The translations under genes were made by a program, and so were the position numbers. A stretch of DNA of 64,000 bases from assembly GCF_001654985.1 (NCBI RefSeq), contig NZ_LXEU01000066.1:62001-126000 (forward strand), given 5' to 3'. The notes under the pieces are model-generated. The model searched no databases. It had not been told where the DNA came from and saw nothing but the letters and a program-made list of their open reading frames with translations. The stretch comes from Kluyvera georgiana ATCC 51603 (lineage in GTDB: Bacteria > Pseudomonadota > Gammaproteobacteria > Enterobacterales > Enterobacteriaceae). Positions 48,061-57,637 of the stretch are shown here, piece after piece (the stretch's first letter is position 1; the number at the start of each line of letters is the position of its first letter).

Positions 48061-49332
48061 GTGGCGTCACAGGAGAGTAAGTTGTCGAAGCTAAAGTATT
48101 TTTTCCCTGATAGTCAGGATTTTATCGATCCCAGTTTTGACTTCTTCCGCGAAACGCGTAACGAACATCGCGTGCGTCAACGTGACGATCATTATCCGCA
48201 TGAGGTTTTTCCTCATCCTTATGATGGTATGCTGGTTTCTAAAGCTGTAGTAGATGGTCTTGGTGGCGGTGAGAGCAAATATACCCGTGCCCAGCGTTTG
48301 CGTTATTTCCGTAATGGAATGAAGCACTTTTTCCGTCTTCCGGAAAATATGGAAACCATGGGTGATTGCGGAGCCTTCACCTATGTTAACCAGGACGTCC
48401 CCCCATACCGTGTGGAAGAGGTGATTGAGTTCTACGAAACTTCCCGCTTTAACCATGGCGTTTCTCTCGATCACATTGTCTTTGGCTATGAGAAACCAGG
48501 TGAAGTATTCAGTGGCGAAGTATTGGCTGAATGTCGCCGACGCCAAGATATCACTCTGACCTTGGCTCAAGAGTTTTTAAACAAGTCTCAAAAGTCCTGT
48601 TTTACTCCCTTTGGCGTTGCACATGGATGGAGCAAAACTTCCTATCGTCAGTCTGTAGAGGCCCTGCTGGCCATGGGATACAGAAATATCACCATGGGGG
48701 GGATGGTGCCGTTGAAAACGGCGCAGATCCTTGAGACTCTCGAAGAGATTAAACCGCTGCTGAAAAGTGATACACGTGTTCACTTGCTTGGCATTGCCCG
48801 TCCAGAGAGTTTCGCCGACTTTATCAAGTTTGGTGTGACCAGTATTGACTCAACAACACCGCTGCAGCAAGCCTTCAAAGATCGGAAAAACAACTATCAT
48901 ACGCCTGATGGCCCGGCCTATACCGCTGTGCGTGTCCCTCAGTTTGATGCGAATCCAAGCTTGAGTCGCAAAATAAAATCTGGCGTGATTGATCAGGATA
49001 TTGCACGACATCTGGAAAAGGATGCCATGACTGCCCTGTTTGAATATGATAAAGGGGCTTTGTCCCTTGAGAAAACTCTTGATGCAGTCCTGGCATATGA
49101 ACGCCTCCATTCGGGTGAAAAAGAGGCCGATAAAATCCGTGCGGATTATGAGCGTACGCTGGGAGAACGTCCTTGGAAACAATGCCAGTGCAATATTTGC
49201 CAGGCCATCGGTATCAACGTCATCATTTTCCGCGGAGCAGAACGTAACCGTCGCCGCGGTTTCCATAATATTCAGGTGTTGTACAACCGTTTACAGCACA
49301 CATTGTCATTACGCTCAGAGGAACTGTCATGA
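48061..49332 (+). CDS. dpdA: DpdA, DNA-guanine transglycosylase (TGT-like)
   Basis: 423 residues. tRNA-guanine-transglycosylase superfamily barrel that in Dpd systems exchanges guanine in DNA for preQ0. D102 in MGDCGAF aligns with the proton-acceptor Asp of TGT, and D263 in GVTSIDSTTP with the nucleophile. The zinc site is C375, C377 and C380 (CQCNIC) with H402. N-terminal KYFFPDSQDFIDPSFDF is typical of DpdA and not of tRNA TGT. GTG at 48061 is the reported start; TTG at 48082 has a better AGGAG Shine-Dalgarno and would shorten it by seven residues. Four-base ATGA overlap with dpdB. Confidence 0.93.
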   Translation: MASQESKLSKLKYFFPDSQDFIDPSFDFFRETRNEHRVRQRDDHYPHEVFPHPYDGMLVSKAVVDGLGGGESKYTRAQRLRYFRNGMKHFFRLPENMETMGDCGAFTYVNQDVPPYRVEEVIEFYETSRFNHGVSLDHIVFGYEKPGEVFSGEVLAECRRRQDITLTLAQEFLNKSQKSCFTPFGVAHGWSKTSYRQSVEALLAMGYRNITMGGMVPLKTAQILETLEEIKPLLKSDTRVHLLGIARPESFADFIKFGVTSIDSTTPLQQAFKDRKNNYHTPDGPAYTAVRVPQFDANPSLSRKIKSGVIDQDIARHLEKDAMTALFEYDKGALSLEKTLDAVLAYERLHSGEKEADKIRADYERTLGERPWKQCQCNICQAIGINVIIFRGAERNRRRGFHNIQVLYNRLQHTLSLRSEELS

Positions 49333-50456
49333 GTGAATATCGTGTTCCCGCCCTGCGAATCCGACAGGGTGAGGAGAGGCAACTCTATAGCCTTGCGATA
49401 GAAGGTAAACAGATCAGCAAAATTGCAGCGATTTCGCGAATTCGTCGCGGTGAAGAGAATTTGGTTGGTTATCAGCGTCCAGAAGTACGTAACCATATTC
49501 GCGAAATTCAGCGCTATATTGAGAGTAAAAACCCGATGATACCAAACCCGGTGATTATCGCTTTTGATAAGCGTGTGCGTTTTGAACCGCTTACAGATAA
49601 TGGCGACATGGGGCATCTGGTGATACCTTTCTCCGAAGATAAGGATTTTGAGAAGCCAGGGTTTATTGTGGATGGTCAACAACGTACTGCTGCTTTGCGG
49701 GATGCGGAAATCGACTCGTTTATGATGCCGGTCTCTGCATTTATCGCTAATGATGCAGAAGAACAACGCGAGCAGTTTATGCTGGTTAACTCCACAAAAC
49801 CGCTGCCCAAAACGTTGTTATACGAACTGGCACCGCATACCCACGGTCGTTTGCCATCCGATCTGCAAATGCGTAAGTTTCCTTCGCTGCTGACTCAACG
49901 ACTGAACTTCGGGGAAGGTCCACTTGCGGGGCGCATCAAAACGGCAACCAATCCTGATGGGGTTATTGCTGACAACTCGATGATCAAAATGATCGATGCT
50001 AGTCTTCGTGAGGGAGCATTGTATCGCTTCCGTGACCCTGCGACAGGGTTGGGGGATGAAGGGAAGATGGTGAAACTGCTGAATAACTTCTGGTCGGCGG
50101 TGGAAACCGTGTTTACCGATGACTGGGACAAAAAGCCGCGCTATTCCCGCCTATTACACGGCGTCGGTATTCTTGCACTGGGTAGCCTGATGGATGAAAT
50201 TGATCAGGTGCATCAGGACTATAAAGGTGAACCTGGCTGGACTGAGATCCCTTCCTATACTCGTTTTGTCGAAGAGTTAAATCGCATCAAGTCGCTTTGT
50301 GCATGGAGTAGTGGCGCGTGGAACTTCGGTACGGATATTGATGGTCAGCCTATCGTCCGTAAATGGAATGAACTGCAGAACCTGTCGAAAGATATCTCAT
50401 TAGTGACGGATTATCTGGTCACAAGTTATATCAAAGCAGCGAACGCCAATATATAA
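49329..50456 (+). CDS. dpdB: DpdB, DGQHR-domain (ParB/Srx-like) protein
   Basis: 375 residues. ParB-like N-terminal fold with the defining motif as DGQQR at 115-119 (FIVDGQQRTAAL), preceded by RGEENLVGYQRPEVRNHIREI and followed by FMLVNSTKPLPKTLLYELAP. Close relatives are DndB and the DGQHR family. In the Dpd system DpdB works with DpdA to insert preQ0 into DNA and needs ATP. The ATGA start overlap makes its translation dependent on dpdA. Ends at a shared terminator with the opposing operon. Confidence 0.92.
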   Translation: MSEYRVPALRIRQGEERQLYSLAIEGKQISKIAAISRIRRGEENLVGYQRPEVRNHIREIQRYIESKNPMIPNPVIIAFDKRVRFEPLTDNGDMGHLVIPFSEDKDFEKPGFIVDGQQRTAALRDAEIDSFMMPVSAFIANDAEEQREQFMLVNSTKPLPKTLLYELAPHTHGRLPSDLQMRKFPSLLTQRLNFGEGPLAGRIKTATNPDGVIADNSMIKMIDASLREGALYRFRDPATGLGDEGKMVKLLNNFWSAVETVFTDDWDKKPRYSRLLHGVGILALGSLMDEIDQVHQDYKGEPGWTEIPSYTRFVEELNRIKSLCAWSSGAWNFGTDIDGQPIVRKWNELQNLSKDISLVTDYLVTSYIKAANANI

Positions 50457-50480
50457 AAAAGGGGCATTTGCCCCTTTTTT
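50455..50480. terminator. Bidirectional terminator between dpdB and dpdD
   Basis: AAAAGGGGCA (50457-50466) and TGCCCCTTTT (50469-50478) with flanking A and T runs on both sides. It overlaps or abuts the stop codons of both convergent genes. Confidence 0.94.
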
Positions 50481-52663
50481 TATGCCACTACTGCAGAGAC
50501 CTGCTGAACGTGCGCAATAAACGCGTTCAGCATTGACCCGGCACCTTTACCTGTAGGGTAGATTAAATCTCTGCGCTGTGCTGAGACCGCGTAAAAGGCC
50601 TGATGAGTGGCGCTGCCTGCAGAAAAGATGAAGTAATCAGCCTGTTTTGCTTGATTAATCAACTTGTCGGTTGCAGTGTGCGCATGGCTGATCTCCACTC
50701 TGATCCCGGGGAACAGCGTTTCCAGCATCCGTTTCGCGCGTCTTACCGCGCCTTCTGTCAGGCTATAAATCGCCACTCTGGCTCCGGATAAGTCCGGCAA
50801 TTCATCTTCTGCATCTGCCGTACAGCTATCCTGCTCAGCCGGAAATACGCGCTCTGCACCTTCCCCTAGCACGTCAGTCGCCAAGTTGCGCATCACTGTA
50901 CGAGTAGTCGGATCTAATCGCGCCCATATTCCGCTCACAAAAGACTGAACGCTGAGCCACAGCGAGGTGAGCGTCGCCCGATCCTGCACCGGAGCATCAA
51001 GGAAGAGTTCGATCAACTCGCCCAGCGCTGGCAGGTTGCGGAATGAACTGGCGCGTTCGACGATCAGTTCCAGCATGGCACCGGACTGTTGATACGCTTC
51101 CTGGCTAACAGAGCCTTGTAGGAAGCGGTCCGTCACCATTGTGGCCAGCTTGATATCCGCCTGACTGACGCTTTGTTCCATCGCAAGAACATCCAGCCAC
51201 TTTAGCCACGTCGTACTACTCAGACTGAACTGATGACGTTCAAGCCATTCAATAAAGGCAGGCATCACGTTACGCAGGATCGGGAACGCGTCTGGTGGAA
51301 CCTGACTTGATAGTAACTGGAGCATCGTCGCTTCATGGAACGAGTCGGCGGGCCAGTTTTCACTTTCCAGCGCGACCAGTTGCACCAGGCTGTTGCTGTC
51401 GACTTCTGACTGACATAGTCGGGAGAAACAGATATCCCAGCCCACGATTTGCGGATTGGTCAGATGGCGGATCTCCTCGATGAGTGTTTTCAGCAGTGGT
51501 ACCGCCATCGCCTGCTCTATCAACTGCTGATCAAGCGTGTGGAGCGTTTGTGCGTAGCCGGTAATCTCCTCTTGCGTTGCGGTCAGGGAGGTTTGCAGAT
51601 ATGCGGCAAGCTGTTGCAGCGTATCCGGGAGCGACGCCGTCGCTGTCGCTGCTGACGGACTCACAACGTAGAACGGCCGACTGGCCCAGGTGTGCAATCC
51701 ACTCAACCAGTCGGTTTTTAGGCGTTCTGGTAACGCGTTGAGCAGGTCGACTTCGCCAATAAGCATCACGCCGGTGGCCCAGGTTTTCCACGCCGCAAAG
51801 TCAGCCTCATCCTGGGATAAAAAAGGCATCTGCGTAAACAGAGGGTGTAGCGCCAGACATTGCGGGCGAAGATCCGCCGGGGAGGCCTGCGGATACCCGT
51901 GGATGTCGGGTGTAAAAAAGCGCTGCTGGTATGCTTTCAGCAGCATCCGCATCAGAGTTGTGGGAATGCGTCCCCGAACCAAATCAGCAAGCGAATCGTG
52001 ATTCAGCAGCGTGTCCCACTTCTCTAACTTACCCGCCTGCTGGAGTTCAAGCAGCATAAGGTTGCGTCGCGAAAGCGCGCCGTTGTTCTTCAGTTCCTGT
52101 AGTAAAGCGTCGCTTGTGGCTTCGTCTTTTTGGCTATTCGCCAGAATGAAATCACTCAAGATCCGCCCAAAGGGACGTTTGACCGTGCGTACGATTGATG
52201 GCCTATCACGAAACAGGGCGATAACGTCTTTGAGCGCGGCGAAGACCCGCTCTTTTGCTGGTTTATCTTTCTGCTTTGTGGGCAGTAATTCGATCCGGAT
52301 AAATCCGGCCGGACAGTGCGTCAGCAGAGCCGTTTCAGACAGCGATGTCGCTCCCTGCGCGGGGACGAAAGTCACCCTTCTATCGGCAATAACATCGGCA
52401 GACCCCAGCCTGGCATTCAACACATTGCTGAGCTCCAGCGTGGTGCGATCCGTTTCTGCCGCGGCAAAAAATACCCAGCGATGAGCATCGCACCAGGGCA
52501 GAATGATCGGCCACTGAGCGTCAGTCGCGCTCTCGTAGAGCGGCAGTAAGACGGTTTTTAAGTCCGCAGGGTAGGCGTTTTCAACGTTTTCTAGCAACCT
52601 GTCCAGCTTCAGTAAATTTCCGTTGCCAAAGAAGTCACGCACCCATTGAGGAGTATCAGTCAT
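50480..52663 (-). CDS. dpdD: DpdD-like restriction-side protein with C-terminal Rossmann-like domain
   Basis: 727 residues from MTDTPQWVRDFFGNGNLLKL at 52663 with GGAGA upstream; an ATG at 52699 would overlap dpdK by 44 bases and is less likely. Mostly helical, no ATPase or nuclease motif seen across the first 600 residues. Residues about 624-727 form a compact alpha/beta unit: GARVAIYSLTEGAVRRAKRM, then ADYFIFSAGSATHQAF and YPTGKGAGSMLNAF, a pattern recalling DUF2325. Assigned dpdD by elimination, because the other operon members fit other Dpd names. It overlaps dpdK by eight bases and ends the minus-strand operon. Function within Dpd restriction is unknown. Confidence 0.7.
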   Translation of the reverse strand: MTDTPQWVRDFFGNGNLLKLDRLLENVENAYPADLKTVLLPLYESATDAQWPIILPWCDAHRWVFFAAAETDRTTLELSNVLNARLGSADVIADRRVTFVPAQGATSLSETALLTHCPAGFIRIELLPTKQKDKPAKERVFAALKDVIALFRDRPSIVRTVKRPFGRILSDFILANSQKDEATSDALLQELKNNGALSRRNLMLLELQQAGKLEKWDTLLNHDSLADLVRGRIPTTLMRMLLKAYQQRFFTPDIHGYPQASPADLRPQCLALHPLFTQMPFLSQDEADFAAWKTWATGVMLIGEVDLLNALPERLKTDWLSGLHTWASRPFYVVSPSAATATASLPDTLQQLAAYLQTSLTATQEEITGYAQTLHTLDQQLIEQAMAVPLLKTLIEEIRHLTNPQIVGWDICFSRLCQSEVDSNSLVQLVALESENWPADSFHEATMLQLLSSQVPPDAFPILRNVMPAFIEWLERHQFSLSSTTWLKWLDVLAMEQSVSQADIKLATMVTDRFLQGSVSQEAYQQSGAMLELIVERASSFRNLPALGELIELFLDAPVQDRATLTSLWLSVQSFVSGIWARLDPTTRTVMRNLATDVLGEGAERVFPAEQDSCTADAEDELPDLSGARVAIYSLTEGAVRRAKRMLETLFPGIRVEISHAHTATDKLINQAKQADYFIFSAGSATHQAFYAVSAQRRDLIYPTGKGAGSMLNAFIAHVQQVSAVVA

Positions 52664-53186
52664 GGGTGTCTCCAAAGGTGTACTGGCCGCTAAATTCAAT
52701 CAACGCATCTGAAATCACCGTATTATTAGTTGAAAACAGCAGATGCTCATCGTTCAGGTTTGCGCCGCTCCAGGTGTAATTCATGGATCCTTTCAGAAAG
52801 AAATGTTTGGTCAGCAACCCCTTGGCGTGCAGGTTCTCGTGATATAGGTATTGCATGTCGTGATCGGGCGATAAGCGCGTCAACAGTCGCTCGATAAAGA
52901 CCACGCTGCGCGTGTCTTCACGTGTCACGATGCGTAGCGGACAGCCATTGTTGACGGCGGTGGCGAGCAATTCCTGGAAGCTGACCATCCGGGCCCCCCA
53001 TGAAGGATCAAGAAAACTCCACTGACCGCCCCGGTTATCAATCACGTCAAAGTCGCTCATCCACGGTGAGATCAGCCAGATCGGTTCTGGGTAGAGGATC
53101 AAGCCACTAAACTGCGCGCTTAGAATTTCCCGCAAATGTCGCTGGCCCAGTGGGCCATGTAGGAAAATTTGTCGTTGTTCTTCCAT
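52656..53186 (-). CDS. dpdK: DpdK, phospholipase-D-like protein
   Basis: 176 residues. A single HKD-like motif: H120-x-K122 in NLHAKGLLTK followed by GSMNYTWSG (G133, S134, N136). The Asp of canonical HxK-x4-D is a Lys (K127). Short PLD-fold nucleases with one motif act as dimers (Nuc, BfiI-like), which would make this the candidate nuclease; the substitution leaves activity open. The N-terminal IWLISPWMSDFDVIDN is the usual first strand of the fold. It lies 11 bases after dpdJ and overlaps dpdD by eight bases. Confidence 0.88.
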   Translation of the reverse strand: MEEQRQIFLHGPLGQRHLREILSAQFSGLILYPEPIWLISPWMSDFDVIDNRGGQWSFLDPSWGARMVSFQELLATAVNNGCPLRIVTREDTRSVVFIERLLTRLSPDHDMQYLYHENLHAKGLLTKHFFLKGSMNYTWSGANLNDEHLLFSTNNTVISDALIEFSGQYTFGDTHD

Positions 53187-53197
53187 TTCTGCGTTCC

Positions 53198-56100
53198 TTA
53201 CAGCAGCGCTTCGGCCAGTTCAATACGTAACACTAGATTGCCATCCTGATAATCCACGGCGGATTCGCGGGGATAAAGATGCAAACCAAAGTACTCAATC
53301 GGGGTCACCTGCACCAGAGAGATCACTTCCACAATACGATGGCGGGCCTCGCGCGGGATATGCAGTTCTGCAAAGCCGTGTTGGGTAATGGCGTGATGTA
53401 ACTGCGCTAACCAGTCGTTCTCGCTGATGCTGATGCTGCACGCCGTCTGTTGAAACAGTGAGCTTAGCAGCAGTCGTTCAGTCAGGTTGTTACCGGACTT
53501 AAACGGATTGTAATAGCTGAGAACCGACTGACGGATGGCATTGCCGCGCTGCCAGAGCATTCCCTGAATTTTGCAAAAGCGCTCAAAAACTTTAATCACA
53601 CTGGCGTCAGGCAGTTCTTGCGTCGCTTGGGTATGGGCAAAAATATTCAGAGCGATTTCGTATCCGGCTTTGTCTTCCAGTTCCCGCCATGCGTTGAGAT
53701 ATGCAAGCATCTGCGCATCATGTGATGCCTGGCTGCCCGGACGTAGTACCCGTGTGTGCAACACCGACATAAAACTGTGACTGAGTGCAAATCCCTGCGC
53801 CTTCAACAGCGCTCTGAGGTGGGCGTTAGCCTCACGGCGCTGCGGATGGCTGCTGGCCTTACGTATCGCATTTAAGGCCTCCTGGAGCTCGCTGGAAGAG
53901 GGGAGCCGCGAAAGCATTTCGAACAGGTCGTAGTCGATCTGCTCGTAATCGCTGGCGGCAAAACTACGCATAAACAGATTCAGTACGGAGACCGGATCCT
54001 GATGAAAAACGTCTTCCAGACGGGTAATGATGCCACAGTCGCCGGGTTCTGATTCGGTCAGCCAGATGTCCAGTACTTCGTCGTTGAGTTCGGTATCCAC
54101 CACCAGACCGCGTTCATCGACATCCGGCAGCAACAGGTGGCTGGTTTGTTTGACCGCTCCGGCAAGGGTCGTTGTCAGCAGATGCTGTAGCCAGTCCTGA
54201 AAATCGACATCATCACTGAGATCCTGAGTCAGGATCGCGCTGTGCCTGTCCACCATTTCCAGAATGTCGGTCTCTTTAAACAGGTTGCGCAAATGTTGCT
54301 GCAGTTCCTGGCTTTCGGCGTCGTCTTCACCATCCTCGCTATTTTCAAAGATATTCTCTGCCTGGAAGAGTGTGTCCGCGATATCAGTCAGTCGACGTCG
54401 GCCGTCCGGGGTTTTTAATTCCGCGATAGAGTCTGCCAGAGACGACTGTGTGGCCAATTCCCGCGTAACCGCCGCTAGGTAGCACTCGTAGATCCAGTCA
54501 GCGGTGAACGTGTCATATTCGAAGCGTGGTTCATGTTTGATCCGATGCTGGAAATAGAGCGTTCGCAGTGCGCGCTGAATGGCCGGGTCATGCCGGAGGC
54601 GTTGCAGCAGAGTGGGCGGCAGCGTAAATCTGAGCCGGGCGCCATCCACCCACTGCCGCACGCCAACCCCGACAGGCTCGCCATTGTCGACCCACCTGAA
54701 GTTCACATGCGCCTGTTGCTTGGTTTTATTGCGTAATGAGGCTGTTGCGTGGGTGGCGTAACGCGTGACGTCGAGAGGTGTCATGTTCTGGTGGGTAAAG
54801 AACGTAATGGAGCGGAGGGTGTCCGTCCACGGGCCGGCAGGAATGGGGAGCGGATCGGCCTGATCGTCTGGGTTAAACCGGGTATGCCAGTACAGTTGCG
54901 AGTTGCTTTTCTCGGTGAGATTTTGCTCGAATCGCAGCGCGCGCGTAAGCACCTGCATCGGGCGAATGACCCTAATAGGGGGCTGACCTTCATACTCAAT
55001 GATACACTCGGGCTGCCAGGTATCGCCGAAAGCCTGCTCAATTTCAAAATCAACATCCGAAACGCAATTCATCGCCGGAACAAAGTTGTTCGGGATAAGC
55101 CAGTCTGCTTCATTGTCGGAGTAAACGGCATAGCGCTTGGAAATGCGCCCCGGCGCAAACTCTTTCAGACCCTGAATAAAGGGCAAATGTTCACGTTTCT
55201 TGAACTTCCGCTCGAGATGGATCTCCAGTTCCGGCAGATTAAGTTCACTGAATAGCGCTGAAGGAATAAAGGCCGGCAGCGGGGAACGTCCCGTCGAACG
55301 GTCTGCCTCCGGTTGGCCCATCCGCGACCATTGGGTGGTGAGTTGTCGTTTTAATGTCGGCAGCAACTCCATCATGATCGAACGGGGCGGCGACCACAGT
55401 ACACGCTGAAGTTGCTCGTCAGTGATGCGCAGCGCGTAGAACAGATACTTTTCCAACTCCTGCTGCCACGCATGTTGTTCGATCACGGCGGTAATCAGGT
55501 GGAACATACGATCAAGATGGTCAAGAGACTCTCGCTTTGTCTGCGGTTTATTCAGCAATGACCAGATATTACTTCCGGGGATCTTCATGCTCAGCCAGTC
55601 AAGTGTCGCCATTGCCGCCTGCATTTTCTGGATATGAATGTTGCCCATCGGCAACGACTGTCCTTTTATCTCTGGATTAATGAGCTCTTCATAGCGTTGA
55701 TAAACGACGCGGTCGCGGCCAAATTCGGACAGGACTGCGACCATCCACGGACGCATAGTTCTTGAACGACCGGCACGCCCTTTACGCTGCAAATAGGAGG
55801 CAACGTTACGTGGCGCTTTATGCTGAATAACCATGCCAACTGAGGGGTCGTTAAAGCCCACCTCCAGCGACGCGGTTGCAATTACCACTTCCGCTCTAGG
55901 ATCGACCCCGACGTCCTGACTGGACGTTCGGGCAACGATGGCCCGGTCATTTTCGTCAAGTGGGTGACCAATATCCTGCGCGATACGCCAGTTCTGTCCT
56001 GCCAGAGTCAGCGTATGGCTGTTTTGCGGTGTTTCCAGACGCTGAGCGGCCAGCGGCGGTTTCGCAACGTATAAGTTTTGACCACGTGACCGCCAGCCTT

Positions 56101-57634
56101 CGGCGTCACACAGTTGATGATAAAGTCGGTTATTGATATCCAGATCGTCGGTGAAGACGAAGGTTTTTTGCCCCCATGTCCCGCGTGATTTTTTCCTTTT
56201 CGTATCCAGAATACGCCGGGCGAGCATGCTGGTCTGGATAGTAGTAGACAGCAGGGCGGTTTGCGAGACCGGATCACCGCGTAATGCCAGCAGATATTCA
56301 GCCCCTTCATCTTCCATTTCGTGGAGCTTCGGTTCGATAAGAGCCACATGTTTTTTATGCGCGCCTACCAGATCGGCGAAGAAACGTTCGGCGTCACTTA
56401 GCGTTGCCGACAGCCCGACAAAATGGGGGCGGCTGCGTGCAAGTTGCATCCAGCGTCGCAGCAGATAGGCTGTCTGCGCACCGGTATTCCCCACATAGGT
56501 GTGTACTTCATCCAGCAGGACTACCGGCGGCGGTGTTACGCCGATGCCAACGCCAAATAGGTGATTCGTTTGGTTATTCCCGAGGTGCTGATTGAGCATT
56601 TCGGTGGTAGTAAACAGGATGTCAGGCGGGTTTTTCATCAGCGAGACGCGGGTCAGGATCACTTCGTCACTGTCTACGCTGTGATCGCAGTGGCTACAAC
56701 GAAGAATCTCTCTTTTCGCTTTGATATCTTCTGCTTTCCAGTGCATTTGCCCCGGACATTTCGGCGTGGTGCAACGGAGTAAATCAAAGGGCATATCCTT
56801 GTCTTTATCTTTCGTTGCGTATTGATGGTTGAACGGGGTGTCACCGAAAAAAGAACCAATACGGATCTTGCGTCCTGCCAGTGCTAGGGCCTGACTGTCG
56901 AGTTCACGACATTTGCCCCAGGTTTCCATGAACTGATCTTTAAGCAGTTCTTTACGCGGATACAGTGCCAGCGTCCTGACCCGCTGTGCGTTGTCGCGCT
57001 GAATATCATTGAGGAGCGAGGTGAGTGCCGGGAGATAGAACGCCAGCGTTTTACCACTCCCCGTACCGGCACAGACAATGGTCCCGGTGGCTTCTTTCGC
57101 GTGAGCATGATGACTATGAAAGTGCCAGGCGCGCAAAATACGTTCGGTTGAGCGTTCCTGAAAGCCGGCAATGGAAAAGTCGCCGATCAGTCGGGAAAGC
57201 GCCTTGCGTTTAATCTCGTTCATCCACGGGACGTCGACCCATTTGCTCAGCACCGTTTGCGCCGGAAGTTCCCGCTTCGGATAGTTGCGCGGGCGACGGA
57301 CGAAACGGTAGTCGGCGACAAGCGTCCGGGCTCGCTGAAGCGGTTGATCGCGGAACCATTGACGCTGGTGGCGGAACAGGTAGACCGATTCCGCCATACG
57401 CGTGCGGTAGCGCGTCCCCCCTTTGCTGGTCGGGACGCTGAAGAGCATGGCAGCATTCTGCAGTTCTGCCAGTAACGACTCTGCATCTTCGTAGGGCAGG
57501 TGCCGGGTAAAGAGTGAGATGATATCGGCATGGGTAAATGCGCCATCCGTATCCCCCCAGACCAGCAGTTCCGCTTCCCGCTCTTCGAGCAGGTCCAGCG
57601 CCTGGTGCAAGTGGGACAAATCAGCCGTAGACAT
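53198..57634 (-). CDS. dpdJ: DpdJ, very large DEAD/DEAH-type superfamily 2 helicase
   Basis: 1,478 residues. SF2 core: Walker A AGTGSGKT (189-196), DEVH (375-378), SAT (409-411) and motif VI QRKGRAGRS (616-624). Between motifs Ia and II is a zinc ribbon with C288, C293, C313 and C316. The N-terminal 180 residues are helical with RFVRRPRNYPKRELPAQ. After the helicase core about 840 residues remain with no motif I recognise, apart from an acidic coil around FENSEDGEDDAESQELQQHL. Dpd clusters encode such a helicase for the restriction step. Three bases separate it from dpdI. Confidence 0.88.
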   Translation of the reverse strand: MSTADLSHLHQALDLLEEREAELLVWGDTDGAFTHADIISLFTRHLPYEDAESLLAELQNAAMLFSVPTSKGGTRYRTRMAESVYLFRHQRQWFRDQPLQRARTLVADYRFVRRPRNYPKRELPAQTVLSKWVDVPWMNEIKRKALSRLIGDFSIAGFQERSTERILRAWHFHSHHAHAKEATGTIVCAGTGSGKTLAFYLPALTSLLNDIQRDNAQRVRTLALYPRKELLKDQFMETWGKCRELDSQALALAGRKIRIGSFFGDTPFNHQYATKDKDKDMPFDLLRCTTPKCPGQMHWKAEDIKAKREILRCSHCDHSVDSDEVILTRVSLMKNPPDILFTTTEMLNQHLGNNQTNHLFGVGIGVTPPPVVLLDEVHTYVGNTGAQTAYLLRRWMQLARSRPHFVGLSATLSDAERFFADLVGAHKKHVALIEPKLHEMEDEGAEYLLALRGDPVSQTALLSTTIQTSMLARRILDTKRKKSRGTWGQKTFVFTDDLDINNRLYHQLCDAEGWRSRGQNLYVAKPPLAAQRLETPQNSHTLTLAGQNWRIAQDIGHPLDENDRAIVARTSSQDVGVDPRAEVVIATASLEVGFNDPSVGMVIQHKAPRNVASYLQRKGRAGRSRTMRPWMVAVLSEFGRDRVVYQRYEELINPEIKGQSLPMGNIHIQKMQAAMATLDWLSMKIPGSNIWSLLNKPQTKRESLDHLDRMFHLITAVIEQHAWQQELEKYLFYALRITDEQLQRVLWSPPRSIMMELLPTLKRQLTTQWSRMGQPEADRSTGRSPLPAFIPSALFSELNLPELEIHLERKFKKREHLPFIQGLKEFAPGRISKRYAVYSDNEADWLIPNNFVPAMNCVSDVDFEIEQAFGDTWQPECIIEYEGQPPIRVIRPMQVLTRALRFEQNLTEKSNSQLYWHTRFNPDDQADPLPIPAGPWTDTLRSITFFTHQNMTPLDVTRYATHATASLRNKTKQQAHVNFRWVDNGEPVGVGVRQWVDGARLRFTLPPTLLQRLRHDPAIQRALRTLYFQHRIKHEPRFEYDTFTADWIYECYLAAVTRELATQSSLADSIAELKTPDGRRRLTDIADTLFQAENIFENSEDGEDDAESQELQQHLRNLFKETDILEMVDRHSAILTQDLSDDVDFQDWLQHLLTTTLAGAVKQTSHLLLPDVDERGLVVDTELNDEVLDIWLTESEPGDCGIITRLEDVFHQDPVSVLNLFMRSFAASDYEQIDYDLFEMLSRLPSSSELQEALNAIRKASSHPQRREANAHLRALLKAQGFALSHSFMSVLHTRVLRPGSQASHDAQMLAYLNAWRELEDKAGYEIALNIFAHTQATQELPDASVIKVFERFCKIQGMLWQRGNAIRQSVLSYYNPFKSGNNLTERLLLSSLFQQTACSISISENDWLAQLHHAITQHGFAELHIPREARHRIVEVISLVQVTPIEYFGLHLYPRESAVDYQDGNLVLRIELAEALL

Positions 57635-57637
57635 AAA

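Noticed and set aside
48061-49332. Second tRNA-guanine transglycosylase (tgt, queuosine pathway)
   Set aside because: The N-terminus and spacing differ from tRNA TGT, and it is overlapped with a DGQ(H)R gene within an island, the DpdA context.
53198-57634. DpdJ as a DISARM or type I restriction helicase
   Set aside because: No DrmB/DrmC, no methyltransferase and no HsdS; neighbours DpdA and DpdB fix the system as Dpd.
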